From NCBI GenBank assembly GCA_031763025.1, contig JASSKH010000037.1, positions 372,001-436,000 on the forward strand: 64,000 nt of DNA. Reading direction: 5' to 3'. A program made the position numbers and the translations under genes. The notes under the pieces are model-generated. The model worked only from the letters and a program-made list of their open reading frames with translations, was not told where the DNA came from and ran no database searches. Shown piece by piece: positions 36,987-49,500 of this stretch (its first letter is position 1; every line of letters begins with the position of its first letter). The DNA comes from Macrocystis pyrifera. Taxonomy: Eukaryota > Sar > Phaeophyceae > Laminariales > Laminariaceae.

Positions 36987-39802
36987 AGGTAGATCCGCCT
37001 GTGCGAATCTGCAGGAAGTGGTCGCCGCAGGAGTCAATGCGTATTTTGAAGAGTACCTCGCTGAAACCGAGAAATTCCTCACGAGTTCCGATCAACGAGG
37101 GTTCTACAAGCACCTGAAGAGTACGGTGGGGTTGCAAGGTACGAAAGCGAGGAGTGAACAGTTTATCATGGACGAGGATGGCACGCTGTTGCGAGATCAA
37201 GCGCGAATTCGTGAAAGATGGGCGGGGCACTACCACAAACTATTGAACACGAAATCGCTGAAACTTGACCCCACGATCATCGACCTAGTGCCACCACGAC
37301 CGCTGAAACTATCCCTTGGAAATGAACCATCCATTGACGAGATGATGGAAGCAGTGAAGGGTATGTCAAACTGGAAAGCCGTTGGACCAGATGGTCTCCC
37401 GGTCGAAGTACTGAAACTTGACCACCCCGCTTTCGTGCAGTATTTTCACAGTATCCTTGTTAACGTTTGGGTAACGGGAGAAGTCCCCCAGCAATGGAAA
37501 GATGCGATCATAAAAACCCTTCATAAAAAGAAGGATAGAACTGATTGCAACAACTACAGAGGTATTTCGCTTGTTGCTCACGCAGGCAAGGTGTTGCTGA
37601 AAATCGTTGCGTCCCGTCTAAGCAGCTACTGCGAGACCGAGCATATACTCCCTGAAGAACAGTGTGGCTTCCGCCCCGCACGGTCAACAGTCGATATGCT
37701 GTTTGTCGTGCGCCGGTTGCAGCAGCTCGGGCGGCAGAAGAAAATCCCCCTGTACATGTGCTTTATCGACTTGCAGAAAGCGTACGACTCTGTCGACCGA
37801 GAACTGTTGTGGGAGGTACTCACACGCCTTGGTGTACCAACCAAGATGCTCACAATCATTCGCAATTTTCACGAAGGCATGCGGGCTCGCGTGCGTGCGG
37901 ATGACGGTGAACACTCGGACTGGTTCAATGTAACCCAGGGACTGCGGCAAGGCTGCGTACTATCGCCGTTACTGTTCAACGTGTTCTTCGCCGCTGCGAT
38001 ACACATCGTGCTGGTACGCTTCAGCAAAGACGAATGCATCGTAAGGGATTTGGTTCATCTCGAAGAGGACAGGGTTGTCGGAAAAGAGGAACCGTTGGCA
38101 TGCGTGCAAAGGGCTGTGTGGGGCATGTTGTATGCAGACGATGCAGGAATAGTCTCGAAGTCGGCGGAAGGCCTTGCGAGAATGATGACAGTCATCGTGA
38201 CTGTCTTCGAAGCAGTAGGTCTCACGGTATCCGAGAAGAAGACAGAGACGATGCTCCTACGAACACCGGATCAGACGTTTACCACCTCACCGCTCGCGAT
38301 CGAAGCTGCAGGCCAAAAGTATAAACAGACGACCCAGTTTTTGTACCTAGGAGGCATTATCCACGAGAACGCTGACCTCTCCTTCGAAATCGAGCGACGA
38401 ATCCGTCTGATGCGGGCATGCCTCAAACGGTATGGTCCGGAACTGTACGATAGGACGAACGCACCGCTTAGTCTGAAAGTCCGGATGCTGAAGGCCGAGG
38501 TGATTGAGACCTTGCTGTACGGTTGCGTGACGTGGACCCTCAATGCGGACCACTTCGCCAAGCTTCGATCAGCCCACCACGAAGTCCTTCTGCGAGTCAT
38601 TGGTTTCCAGCGCCGACTACGCACCGACCACACCACCCTCTCGTATGCGAAGGCGCTCAGGATAACACGATGCGAAAGTATCGAAACGACCATCCGTAAA
38701 CGGCGACTCTTCTTTGCGGGGGCTGTGGTGCGGCAACACGAGGGGCGATTGCCCAGTCGGTTGATGTTCGGGACGATCGCTGGTGGGGGGAGCCCGAAAC
38801 CAGGCGGGCAGCCTAAGACTTGGCCTAGGGCAATTGCTGAGGACCTTAGAGTGTTCAAAGCCTCAGAGGGATCAACGGAAGACTCCCCCTTAGTCTTTGG
38901 AGTTGGGACCGCACTGTGGCCCACTGCAGCAAAACAGACGGGAAAGTGGTACCGGGGAATCCTCGAAGCAGCTGAACAGTTCATGGGCAGGTGGCACGAG
39001 GCTGAGGCAAAGCTGAGTAGACAGCGCCGTGCATCCGCTGCAGGTAGTGTTAGAGGGAATGGGGGGAGGGGTAACAGCAGGAGGGGTAGAGGGAACACCG
39101 TACAAGTGTATAGGGGCAGGGGGGGGAACAGGAGGAGTAGAAGGGAAACCGCGGTAGAAGAGAGTAGCAGAGAGACCGCAGATAGGGTAGCAAGGTACCA
39201 GGCCGACTAATAGGTTGGACGTTTCTTTGCTACTCGTACCGCCAACTGCTGCGGCCGTTCGGTATGCATTTTGATTTTTTCCCTTCTTATCCTTATGAAA
39301 GAAGTACTACATAGTGGGTGGGTGACGAGCGTATTTTGGCCCACTCACTATTGCTCTTTTTACTTAGTTAAGTGTTCACCGGGATGCATAGTCCCCTTTT
39401 TCCTTCTCGTATCTTTCCCCTTGCACGTCCCTTTTGGCTCATGCTCGGGGGTAAGTATGTATGTGTCTGAGCTTTGGCTTCCCATTTTATTTATTTATTT
39501 GGGATTCTTCTCCTTTTCTTTTTCTTTTTCTTGTTCTTTTTCGGTTTGGTTTTTTCGTTGCTTCTCTTTCTTTATGGTGTATTTTGGTTGCTGGCGTATG
39601 TATGTATGTTGTGTCGGCCGCACCTAGTGCGAAGGCATGGTATTGCGTAGGCTATTAATGCATTACGGTGTGTTATCTCTGTGTCGTAGTCTGTGACCAC
39701 AGAGCTCGTATCTTTCTAGGGTGAAGAATCAGCACGGACACTGGGCTTGCTGGATGTCGACGAGTAGAAGAACGGTTTAATGTGAAGAACACACACACAC
39801 AC
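36987..39802 (+). mobile_element. LINE (non-LTR retrotransposon), 5'-truncated, reverse transcriptase frame intact to its stop
   Basis: An open frame from about 36991 to 39210 encodes a LINE reverse transcriptase: [63 protein letters not shown] and the catalytic YADDAG, followed by a typical post-RT region with an RKRRLFF motif and a basic, Gly/Arg-rich tail. No endonuclease domain precedes it, so it is a 5'-truncated copy. The 3' UTR (39211-39790) is pyrimidine-rich and ends in ACATTAAACC-type sequence (reverse sense) and an (AC)n tail instead of poly-A. The left junction falls in a SINE-like sequence (36928-36986) whose continuation resumes at 39803, so the LINE inserted into it. Exact clade is not assigned. 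Confidence 0.85.
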
Positions 39803-39827
39803 AGGGTAATCCTCGTAACACTGCCCC
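39803..39827 (-). mobile_element. SINE-like sequence, part 2, continuation after the LINE
   Basis: CAGGGTAATCCTCGTAACAC matches 40073-40097 (CAGGGTAATCCTTATAACAC) and completes the leader interrupted at 36986. Confidence 0.5.
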
Positions 39828-39964
39828 CCCCTCTGAACGGTGGGATCTTTGGGGCGTCGGAACCGTATACGTCTGCCCGGTGACCTACACGCTTCGTTTC
39901 AATACCTGGGGAACCAGGGAGATATGTTTTTAGGGACGCACGCGTAAGCAAGCGTTTCTATGAA

Positions 39965-40097
39965 AGAAACGTTCGAAGTGAGGTTCGAACCCGTGTCCTC
40001 GACGACGTTAAATGTGAAGGAAGGTGTTACCTACTGAGCTATAGGGGTTAACTATCGATCGATTACCCAGCCCAGGGTAATCCTTATAACACGGCCA
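39965..40097 (-). mobile_element. tRNA-derived SINE-like element (pol III A and B boxes)
   Basis: On the minus strand, TAGCTCAGTAGG (A box) lies about 45 bp before GGTTCGAACC (B box), the spacing of a tRNA gene. The acceptor and T stems do not pair properly, so this is a tRNA-derived repeat or tRNA pseudogene, not a working tRNA. Confidence 0.55.
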
Positions 40098-40151
40098 ACA
40101 TAAAGTACTAAAGTACTGCGTGTCTCGCTACGACCCTTAGGACTACAACAC

Positions 40152-40231
40152 TCACTCCTGTTTGGGGATAGACTATTCCAATTCTAAGTGTTTTGTCCCC
40201 AAAACGGGACTGCGGTTCCAAAAGGGTCAAC
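40152..40231. mobile_element. Family B palindromic element
   Basis: TGTTTGGGGATAGAC, loop TTCCAATTCTAAGTG, then GTCCCCAAAACGGGACTGCG and CAAAAGGGTCAA. Confidence 0.65.
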
Positions 40232-40355
40232 TCAGGACTGAGGAACCACGCAACATCGTTGGAACGCAATTTAACTTACTGCAGTATCATTTTCACCGAT
40301 ACCATATTCTTCAGACACATATTACAGAAGTTGCTTTTATTTGTGTTCGTTTCTG

Positions 40356-40462
40356 TTACGGGGGACCATATTAAATAGGACCTACGGTGCACACAAAAAC
40401 CTATATATTTCAATACGTTTACAAACAATATTTGGTCCTATTTACTATATGGTCCCCAGTAA
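40356..40462. mobile_element. 105-bp palindromic element (family A)
   Basis: TTACGGGGGACCATAT...GGTCCCCAGTAA with the usual centre; the left flank is TG instead of TA. Confidence 0.8.
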
Positions 40463-41040
40463 TAATACCTAGGCCATGGATTTGTTCATGAGTAACGGTT
40501 GGCAGGGTTGCATCTCATCAGAGTGGGCTAGTGTTATGATACTGCCTTGAATGAGGTTGAAATCCCGGTAATTATCTGGGTTCAGGCACTGGGATCGTAT
40601 TTGCAATACTTGGAAGGCGTATCTTAGGTAGAAAACCAGGGGATTTCCAGAGGGGCACGAGCTTGGTCTCAGTCTCCGCGTGCACCAAAGGAATAAAGCT
40701 GCTCTCCTTCTATCTCTAGCTGCTAGGCGACCAAGACACGTGAGTACCAACTAGTACCGATTTGATAGGCAAACCTGTCCAGGGATACAAAATGTCCAGC
40801 CTGCATGATCTTAACAGTGTTTTGTTTCCAGTACCTAGGCCATGGGCTTTTTGTCTATGAGCAACGCCACACCTTGTAGGGTTGGCGCGTTATCGTCTGG
40901 CCTACTGCTGTAGCATCACTCGCCTCAGCAGCATGAGGAGGGCAGCACCTTTCACCCGACACATGCATGACTTCGAATAACTCGTGTTCACGCAACCCAA
41001 CATGTATACTGCTGTTGGTATGCCCTATGAATAGTCCCAA

Positions 41041-41138
41041 TACGGGGGACCATATTAAATACGACCTACGATACGCACAAAAACCTACCAGGTATATATT
41101 TCCCTGTTTTTACTAACAATATTTGGTCCTGTATAACC
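41041..41138. mobile_element. Palindromic element (family A), right end replaced by a SINE-like head
   Basis: Left arm TACGGGGGACCATATT and centre ACAATATTTGGTCCTGT are present, then the sequence passes into the SINE-like element at about 41141. A fragment of a right arm (ACCATAGGTCCCCCCAATA) occurs at 41464-41482. Confidence 0.65.
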
Positions 41139-41140
41139 GG

Positions 41141-41346
41141 CGTCCCCGGTGGCTTGGTAGGGGGTCCGCGTGCCTGTCAAGATCAATTTCGTGGGTTCAA
41201 GTCCCACCGAGTGCATGCTCACAGGGACTTTTTCTTGCATAAAAGAATTGATAAGCGGAAAGCGCGAAAGCGTGAGTTGGCTGCATTCGATGAAAATCGA
41301 CGAGCAGTGGGAATGCTGAACCCTATGCGCGACAAAAAATAAAGGC
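41141..41346 (+). mobile_element. tRNA-derived SINE-like element, best copy of a second family
   Basis: The head (41143-41220) has a tRNA-like layout with a perfect T arm, GTGGG-TTCAAGT-CCCAC, giving a B box, and an A-box-like TGGCTTGGTAGG. The body ends in GACAAAAAATAAAGGCACGT. The same body and end occur at 16265-16384 and 57630-57801. The acceptor stem does not close, arguing against a real tRNA gene. It directly abuts the right end of a truncated 105-bp palindromic element. Confidence 0.6.
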
Positions 41347-41508
41347 ACGTACCGGGGGGGAGAAGGGACGACAACTGTGACCACGGCTTGTCCAGAAGGT
41401 CGTCGAGGGTAAAACCTCCTACGAGTGGGCTGGGAAGTAAAAGTGATGGATAAATATATATATATATATATAACCATAGGTCCCCCCAATAAAAGAACTG
41501 TCACGTGT

Positions 41509-43111
41509 GTGTGTGTGTGTGTTCTTCACATTAAACCGTTCTTCTACTCGTCGACATCCAGCAAGCCCAGTGTCCGTGCTGATTCTTCACCCTAGAAAGA
41601 TACGAGCTCTGTGGTCACAGACTACGACACAGAGATAACACACCGTAATGCATTAATAGCCTACGTAATACCATGCCTTCGCACTAGGTGCGGCCGACAC
41701 AACATACATACATACGCCAGCAACCAAAATACACCATAAAGAAAGAGAAGCAACGAAAAAACCAAACCGAAAAAGAACAAGAAAAAGAAAAAGAAAAGGA
41801 GAAGAATCCCAAATAAATAAATAAAATGGGAAGCCAAAGCTCAGACACATACATACTTACCCCGAGCATGAGCCAAAAGGGACGTGCAAGGGGAAAGATA
41901 CGAGAAGGAAAAAGGGGACTATGCATCCCGGTGAACACTTAACTAAGTAAAAAGAGCAATAGTGAGTGGGCCAAAATACGCTCGTCACCCACCCACTATG
42001 TAGTACTTCTTTCATAAGGATAAGAAGGGAAAAAAATCAAAATGCATACCGAACGGCCGCAGCAGTTGGCGGTACGAGTAGCAAAGAAAAGTCCAACCTA
42101 TTAGTCGGCCTGGTACCTTGCTACCCTATCTGCGGTCTCTCTGCTACTCTCTTCTACCGCGGTTTCCCTTCTACTCCTCCTGTTCCCCCCCCTGCCCCCA
42201 TACACTTGTACGGTGTTCCCTCTACCCCTCCTGCTGTTACCCCTCCCCCCATTCCCTCTAACACTACCTGCAGCGGATGCACGGCGCTGTCTACTCAGCT
42301 TTGCCTCAGCCTCGTGCCACCTGCCCATGAACTGTTCAGCTGCTTCGAGGATTCCCCGGTACCACTTTCCCGTCTGTTTTGCTGCAGTGGGCCACAGTGC
42401 GGTCCCAACTCCAAAGACTAAGGGGGAGTCTTCCGTTGATCCCTCGGTGGCTTTGAACACTCTAAGGTCCTCAGCAATTGCCCTAGGCCAAGTCTTGGTC
42501 TGCCCGCCTGGTTTCGGGCTCCCCCCACCAGCGATCGTCCCGAACATCAACCGACTGGGCAATCGCCCCTCGTGTTGCCGCACCACAGCCCCCACAAAGA
42601 AGAGTCGCCGTTTACGGATGGTCGTTTCGATACTTTCGCATCGTGTTATCCTGAGCGCCAGGGTGGTGTGGTCGGTGCGTAGTCGGCGCTGGAAACCAAT
42701 GACTCGCAGAAGGACTTCGTGGTGGGCTGATCGAAGCTTGGCGAAGTGGTCCGCATTGAGGGTCCACGTCACGCAACCGTACAGCAAGGTCTCAATCACC
42801 TCGGCCTTCAGCATCCGGACTTTCAGACTAAGCGGTGCGTTCGTCCTATCGTACAGTTCCGGACCATACCGTTTGAGGCATGCCCGCATCAGACGGATTC
42901 GTCGCTCGATTTCGAAGGAGAGGTCAGCGTTCTCGTGGATAATGCCTCCTAGGTACAAAAACTGGGTCGTCTGTTTATACGTTTGGCCTGCAGCTTCGAT
43001 CGCGAGCGGTGAGATGGTAAACGTCTGATCCGGTGTTCGTAGGAGCATCGTCTCTGTCTTCTTCTCGGATACCGTGAGACCTACTGCTTCGAAGACAGTC
43101 ACGATGACTGT
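41509..43111 (-). mobile_element. LINE copy, 5'-truncated, same family as the 37-39.8 kb copy
   Basis: This carries the last 337 residues of the same reverse-transcriptase ORF plus the whole 3' UTR and a (GT)n tail at 41501-41521. It starts within the [19 protein letters not shown] segment, just downstream of YADD. The protein differs from the longer copy by a few substitutions and a short in-frame loss of four residues before RITRCESIE, so both copies are young. It forms a roughly 1.6-kb inverted repeat with 38190-39790, about 1.7 kb apart. The 271-codon plus-strand frame here is its antisense shadow. Confidence 0.85.
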
Positions 43112-43539
43112 CATACGTACAGCACACTGGTAAAAGTATCACTGGTACTAAAAAAGTAATCGGTATACTGATATTTGATATTTGCTCTCGTGAGGAGCTC
43201 AACCGGTCATAATTTTTTAGCCAAAAAAAGGTATGCCCCTTTCATGAGATGAGTCTCATCGGCTTCAAGCTTCATCAGTTTTCAAAGTCAGTCTTGGTGA
43301 GACATTAAGTCCTATACTACAGTCAGGTGAAGCATCAGAAAATAGAGGTGCGCCGTAGCATACGTCGTTTCGGAACTACCTGGCACCTGGTATATTGTTG
43401 GCAAAAAGTCGCTGTAGTAAAAGGGGCAACGGGTTGTGAGACCCACCAAAACCACCCGCAGTCGCAGTCCACTACATACTACCCTATTCGGAAGAAGGAA
43501 CTAATCCCCCTCCATTCCATTCAGTCTGGTTTGCCCCGA
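43112..43539. other. Region between the LINE copy and the GH36 stop
   Basis: Probably GH36 3' UTR plus intergenic DNA. No repeat or frame of note apart from CTGGCACCTGGTATA at 43380. Confidence 0.4.
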
Positions 43540-46500
43540 TCAATCCCACCCAAAGGAAAGCCACCGCTCCCGGCCGTCCCAAGGACCCGGAATGCAAACT
43601 TCCACCAACCCTAGCCCGCGCCCCCCTCCGGATGCGAACGCCTCAGACAGGACAGAAAAGGACACCTCAAGGACACCAACAACGTCGCCGCCCCCACCCT
43701 CACCCCCTGTATCCTTCGACCCACCGCCTCCATCGGCAGGAGTGCAGCCGTCCACGCCGACTCTCCCGGTGCAGAGAGTTGCTCGCTTTGGGCGTCTGCT
43801 GGCCACTGCGAAGAACCTTCCGCTCCCCTTCACCGAAAGAGCCACTCCTGAAGTCGCGCCGCCACCTTCGCATGCCGCGGCCTCTTCTCGTACAACTCCT
43901 TCGCCCTCTGGGATTATCAGTACTTGCTTCGCCACGGCGCCGCAGGAATTGAACATGTCTGGAAGGCCGAGAGGTGCCCAACGCACCGGTTCTTTTTTCC
44001 CACCGGTGGTCAGCGCTCCACTCCGTGGCGATCGGACGAGCCCCACCACTCTCGAGAACGTGGCCAGCTCGTAGCAGAGGGGGGACACGTCTATCTCGAT
44101 GGCTTGGTGGAGAGCGACCACCCGAACCTCTTCACGACAGTGCAGGTACACGGCGTAGACTTCTTTCTGCGGAGAAACCTCGCCGGGACCTGACCCCCCT
44201 GACGTTGCCGTACTCTCTGCTTTTGAGGAATCGGTCCAGGGTTTTACATCGCTGAAGGCGTGCACGTCCGACGGGGACACAGTGCCTTTCACCGAGCTTC
44301 CCTGCGATAGGTCGGAGCAGGTTCCTCGGACGTTGAAGCTGCCGACCACGCCGGTACCTGCGACATATCCCACGCATGCGCACGGGTTATGATTGGGAGT
44401 CCAGTACGTGCCGGTAAGTTTTGCCACGACTTGGGCAGTCAGGGACGCAATACAATTTCGCGTGTCGCTTTGGTATTGGTCCCTTTAGTCTCGCACCGCA
44501 CCGCCGTTGTGGGCAATAACTACTTGGGATTAGAGATGCCACGTGATTGCAATGGTAACATGATCAACAGGAGCATGAGTGTTGTCGGCCCGGAAGGGTA
44601 AACTATGACGAGCAGGCTCTTCAAAGAGCCCCGCTGTGTAAGTCCTCGGGATCCCTGAACCATGTTGCATGCGGACAGTGTCTGCAGCATCTGCGCCAGA
44701 AGGTTGCCTCCCGACCTGTTTGCTCTATAAAAGCAGCTCGCACAGAAGGTTGGACACATCGATTCCAAGACCCACCTACCCACCGACCCACCCACCCACC
44801 CCACCTTGACGGTACGCTCACCGGGCACCACGTTGAGAGACCACATTTGAAGCAGCCCCCCCCCCCCCTCCTGCGGAAGTCTCATGAGGCAGTCCAGGGT
44901 TGGGAGAGCGTTGGTCCGTGCCCGAAGGACGGACCCGTCGTCGAGCACCAGTTTCGCCAGAATGTCCACGTTGTGCTGCGTCGAAAAAATATATATACAA
45001 AACAAGAAACCACGCAGAGCCAAAGGCAATTCCAGTGGAATAAGTTTGTTAGAACAGCAGACCAACTCCGTATAAGTTGGAGAAGCTGGAACTCGGCTGA
45101 GTCTCGCTCGTCCTGGTACTCCGATATTTTAGGGTGGGATTGTGGGTGGGGTGTTCAAATTTGCCGCGAGCTAGAGGGATGGTGCTCGTCGTTTGCCCAA
45201 AACGTAACGATGGACTTAAGAGTTCGTCGAAGCCGGAATAGGACCGAAGACGTAAAGATGGCACTTAAAGATCGTCGGAGCCGAAAGAGACCGCGTTTTT
45301 GAATCCATGGTCTAACCGCTTATAGAGAAAGCATTTTGTCAAGAGAGGTTACTTCCCCCTCTGTGAAATGTTCCCGCAAGGGACTCCGCTTGTATGATCC
45401 TCGCCGGATGAATCTCACCATACTTGCACATCGCACTCGTACAAACCCGATGTCACGCTTGACCAAAGTAAGACAGCGATAACTTATCGTATCGTCATTT
45501 TTTCATGCTTTCAATCCGACATCGTGTCATCATACTTCCAAGCACAAAATTTGGTCTTCCCCCCTTGATTCGTTCATTTGTAGTACTCCCCTGACGAACC
45601 TCGCATGATGCTACGGTAAACCCCGGCGATGTCACGATTGGCCAAGTAAAAGAGCAGCGGTACAAAGAATGCCTCCCATGGAACGCTTACTACAAGCAGT
45701 ATATAAATAGCATCATCGCATCAAGTACTTATCATACTGTCGTCCGCTCGAAATATGATGTCATCCCCGTACTGATACCATTAATGGGCGGCATTTCATA
45801 CCAATTATGCTATCATATTATCAGAGCTCTATTTGTCATATCGTCACGTTATCACCTTACCCTACAACGATACAATCATACTTCCAGTACTACTACGGGG
45901 GGCCATAGTAAATAGGACCTATGGTACACACAAAAACCTATATATTTACCTATTTTCACCGACAATATTTGGTCCTATTTAACATGCCCCCCCCCCTAAT
46001 AGTATGAGGTGGGACATACCAGGCATGTATGAATTTAGGATAACATATTAATAGTACTACTATTCACCTGTCCGGGTCGGTCGGAGACGTAGACAGGGCC
46101 GCCGCTGATAGCCCTCGCCGCAGCGTGGAACCAGCTCGCTCTTGTCCTCCCGGCAGCTACCGATGCATCGGCATCCACCGGCAACGGACCCCCAGCACCC
46201 TAATAAATAGCGAAGCAAAACATACCCACCCGAATGCAGTAGTACACATCAAGTATGATAATTAACGCATTTATTGGGCCTGGGAGTAAGGCATGCCTTG
46301 GCTAATTCTTGGTTGGGTGGCGAAGTAAGCACAGTTTTTATCAATAGTTGGGTGGCGAAGTAAGCATAGTTATTATTAACAATTGGGTGGCGAAGTAAGC
46401 ATAGTTTTTATCAATAGTTGGGTGGCGAAGTAAGCACAGTTTTTATCAATAGTTGGGTGGCGAACTAAGCATAGTTATTTTCAATAGTTGGGTGGCGAAG

Positions 46501-49500
46501 TAAGCATAGTTATTATTAACAATTGGGTGGCGAAGTAAGCATAGTTATTATTAATAGTTGGGTGGCGAACTAAGCATAGTTATTATTAACAATTGGGTGG
46601 CGAAGTAAGTACAGTTATTATTAACAATTGGGTGGCGAAGTAAGTACAGTTTTTATCAATAGTTGGGTGGCGAAGTAAGCACAGTTTTTATCAATAGTTG
46701 GGTGGCGAACTAAGTACAGTTTTTATTAACAATTGGGTGGCGAACTAAGCATAGTTGGGTGGCGAAGTAAGCATATTTAAAACAATAGTTGGGTGGTGAG
46801 GTGGGTACAGTTATTGGTTGGGTGGCGAAGTGACTATATAGTTACGATATTTAGTTGGGTGACCAAGTAAGCATGGTTCTTAAGTTGGGTGGCGAAATAA
46901 GAATAGTTACTGCTAATATGAATAGTTGGGTGGTGAGATATTCATAATTAATATGAATAGTTGGGTGGTGAAGTAAGCATGGTTCTTAAGTTGGGTGGCG
47001 AAGTAATCATAATTCTTAGTTGGGTGGGGGAGTACTCCAACGAACTGATTCCCAAGTCTTTTATCAATAAAAGAACACAGCAGTAGGTTTATTTTTTCAA
47101 GCCAAAAACGCTCCAGTCAGATGTAAAAACGCAGAACTCCGTAAATCACCGCTCGCACCTTGACTGTAAAATACCTAGCCAACTACTAATAAAAACTAGT
47201 TGGCGAACTTTAGTCAGCCAGTTCAAAGCCCTGACTGTCATTGTATCAACAGTACTAGGGTTAGGATTACCTATCGGAATTGGGATGGTTATACTTTTTA
47301 GGGGCGCAGTCCCGTTTGGGGGGCAAATCACTTGTATTCTAAGTAGTCTGTCCCAGAACGGGACTGCAGTCCTAAAAGGCTTGGTACGAAGTGTGAATAT
47401 TATCAACTTATATCAACTATTAATATTAACATTTTCAACTATTAATATCAACTTTTACGGGGGTCCATAGTTCATAGGGCCTATGGTATACATAAAGACC
47501 TATACATTTTCCTATTTTTACTAACAGAATTTGGTCCCATTAACTACGGACCCCCGTGATAATACCAACTACCAGATAAGTGCAGGGGAAGGCGAAGTCG
47601 AGTGTGTGTCGTGTATGTATGTGTATGTTTTGGTTTGGTTTTCGTTCTGTCTTCTTTCTTTCTTCCTCTTGTTTCTCCTGCTATTCGCTTGATTTGTGCA
47701 TGTCCCGCTTTTGGTACTGAGTACTTTCTCTGCCTCGCAGTTTGTGACCATAGACCTCGTATCACTCTACACGGACACTGACTGGGTGTTACATAGATGC
47801 TGGAGGCCGAAGGGCGGGAAGAACGAGTTGATGTAGAATACAAACACGTATCTTGTGGTGTGGTCGGCTCCACCAAAGCTTCGAAAGCAGTGCAACCAAT
47901 CGTGTCGTCCGTCATTTTTATTTGGTGTAGTCTTTTTTTTTTAAATGAACGTGTGGCGATACCGCGCCATTTAATCTTCCAGGAAGACATACGAAATGCC
48001 GTACAACGGTAGCACTAGGTATGTACAGCACCTCTGGCGATACCATGAAGAGAATCAGCCTTCACCCCCTCAAAACTTATCCAACTCTACCCCTCGTAAT
48101 CTCCAGCAGTTTGATGCCTAAACGCTGGAGTGCAGGTTGTGAAAGGCAGCGGCATATTTGGACGTGAATATCACGGCAAGCCAACGTCGGTTTGACCGGA
48201 TGATCGAGCAACATTATTACCACTATGACTGCATCTGATCTGGACCTTTCTCAGTACTAAAAGGGTGACGTGGTGTCGCCTACTGCTAAAATTATCCAAC
48301 TCTAATTCCAAATATTTTGCCCCAAAAATGTTGGGGGAACTCCGTGGAGGGCAACGAAATTTTTAAATTTTTGGACGTTAAGGTCACGGCAAGCAAAAGA
48401 AAGTGTGCCCCGATGATCCAGAACAAGGATTACCTGCAATCCGAGGCCCGTCTGAAACATGTCCCAATCTTGCACTCCCAGGTTGCTGAGGAGGATGGCA
48501 TTAAAGGCGTTCGTACAGAGGTGGAGGCCGTGGCTGCTGTCGTCTTGGGGGTAGAAGTCGTCGGATCCCCGGATCACCGCGCGGTCCTGAGCTCCGGTAA
48601 AAACATCAAAGAGAGAAAAGTCACATACATATCACAGCAACCACAGTAAATAATTCCCCTATTACCTATTTTGACTTGATTATAGTATCATAAAGCTATA
48701 AAACGACAAATGCGGTGTTATGAACAGTGCAAGGTCCACTGTCATCGAAGAACTTTATTCCTGAAAGTTTCCTCAATCAGGATATTGATCACAGGGCAAA
48801 TAGTTTATCATTGCTTTTCTAGATGGGAAAAAAAACTGGAACAGGAAAACAAATATGTGTGCGTGTTGTCTTAACATTAAATCGTTCTTTCTACGCAGTT
48901 TCATCAGTACACCCAGTGTCCGTCCTGATTCCTTATCCTAGAGAGATAGAAATTATGCAGTCACAGACTGTGAAATAGAGAAAAACCAAGAACAAAAATA
49001 ATCGCAAATTCATGGGTAAAGCAAGTGAAATGCCAGCGTACCGGGTACGACAAGACAACGAACGACACAAGCCAGACCAATATGTAAGAACACAAAGACA
49101 AGAACACAAGATAAATTGTGAAAAGAAACAGAATACAAATGACGGAAGGAGGTCAGAAAGGCTGCTATGAACAGAAGGAAAGCATACATACTCAAGAAGA
49201 ACAGCTAGCTGCTGCGCGGACGAACCGACACGAAGGAGAAGAAGAAACCGGCATATGTACGGCGGGGAGGGAACAGGAAACAAAGAGAGAGATTAGGCAA
49301 AAAACAAGAAGGAAGAGAGAATAGAAAAGAGAACGTCGTACTCCAGGCGGTGATGTACATCAGGAAAATCAGGAAAGTTATGACAACAAGTTCTTCGGTA
49401 ATGACGGCCCTAGTAGGAGGAGCGTGCGGCAGTGTAAAGATCGTACATCTCCCTAGGTTCACAATGTTGCACTCCGGACGCGTCCCCTACCCCCTCCCTA

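Noticed and set aside
39965-40050. Functional tRNA gene
   Set aside because: A and B boxes are present but acceptor and T stems do not pair; likely SINE or pseudogene. The same holds for 41143-41220.
42213-43028. 271-codon plus-strand frame, and its counterpart at 38271-39098 minus
   Set aside because: Antisense shadows of the LINE reverse transcriptase.
46308-47035. CRISPR-like array
   Set aside because: Repeats are head-to-tail without unique spacers, in a eukaryotic intron.
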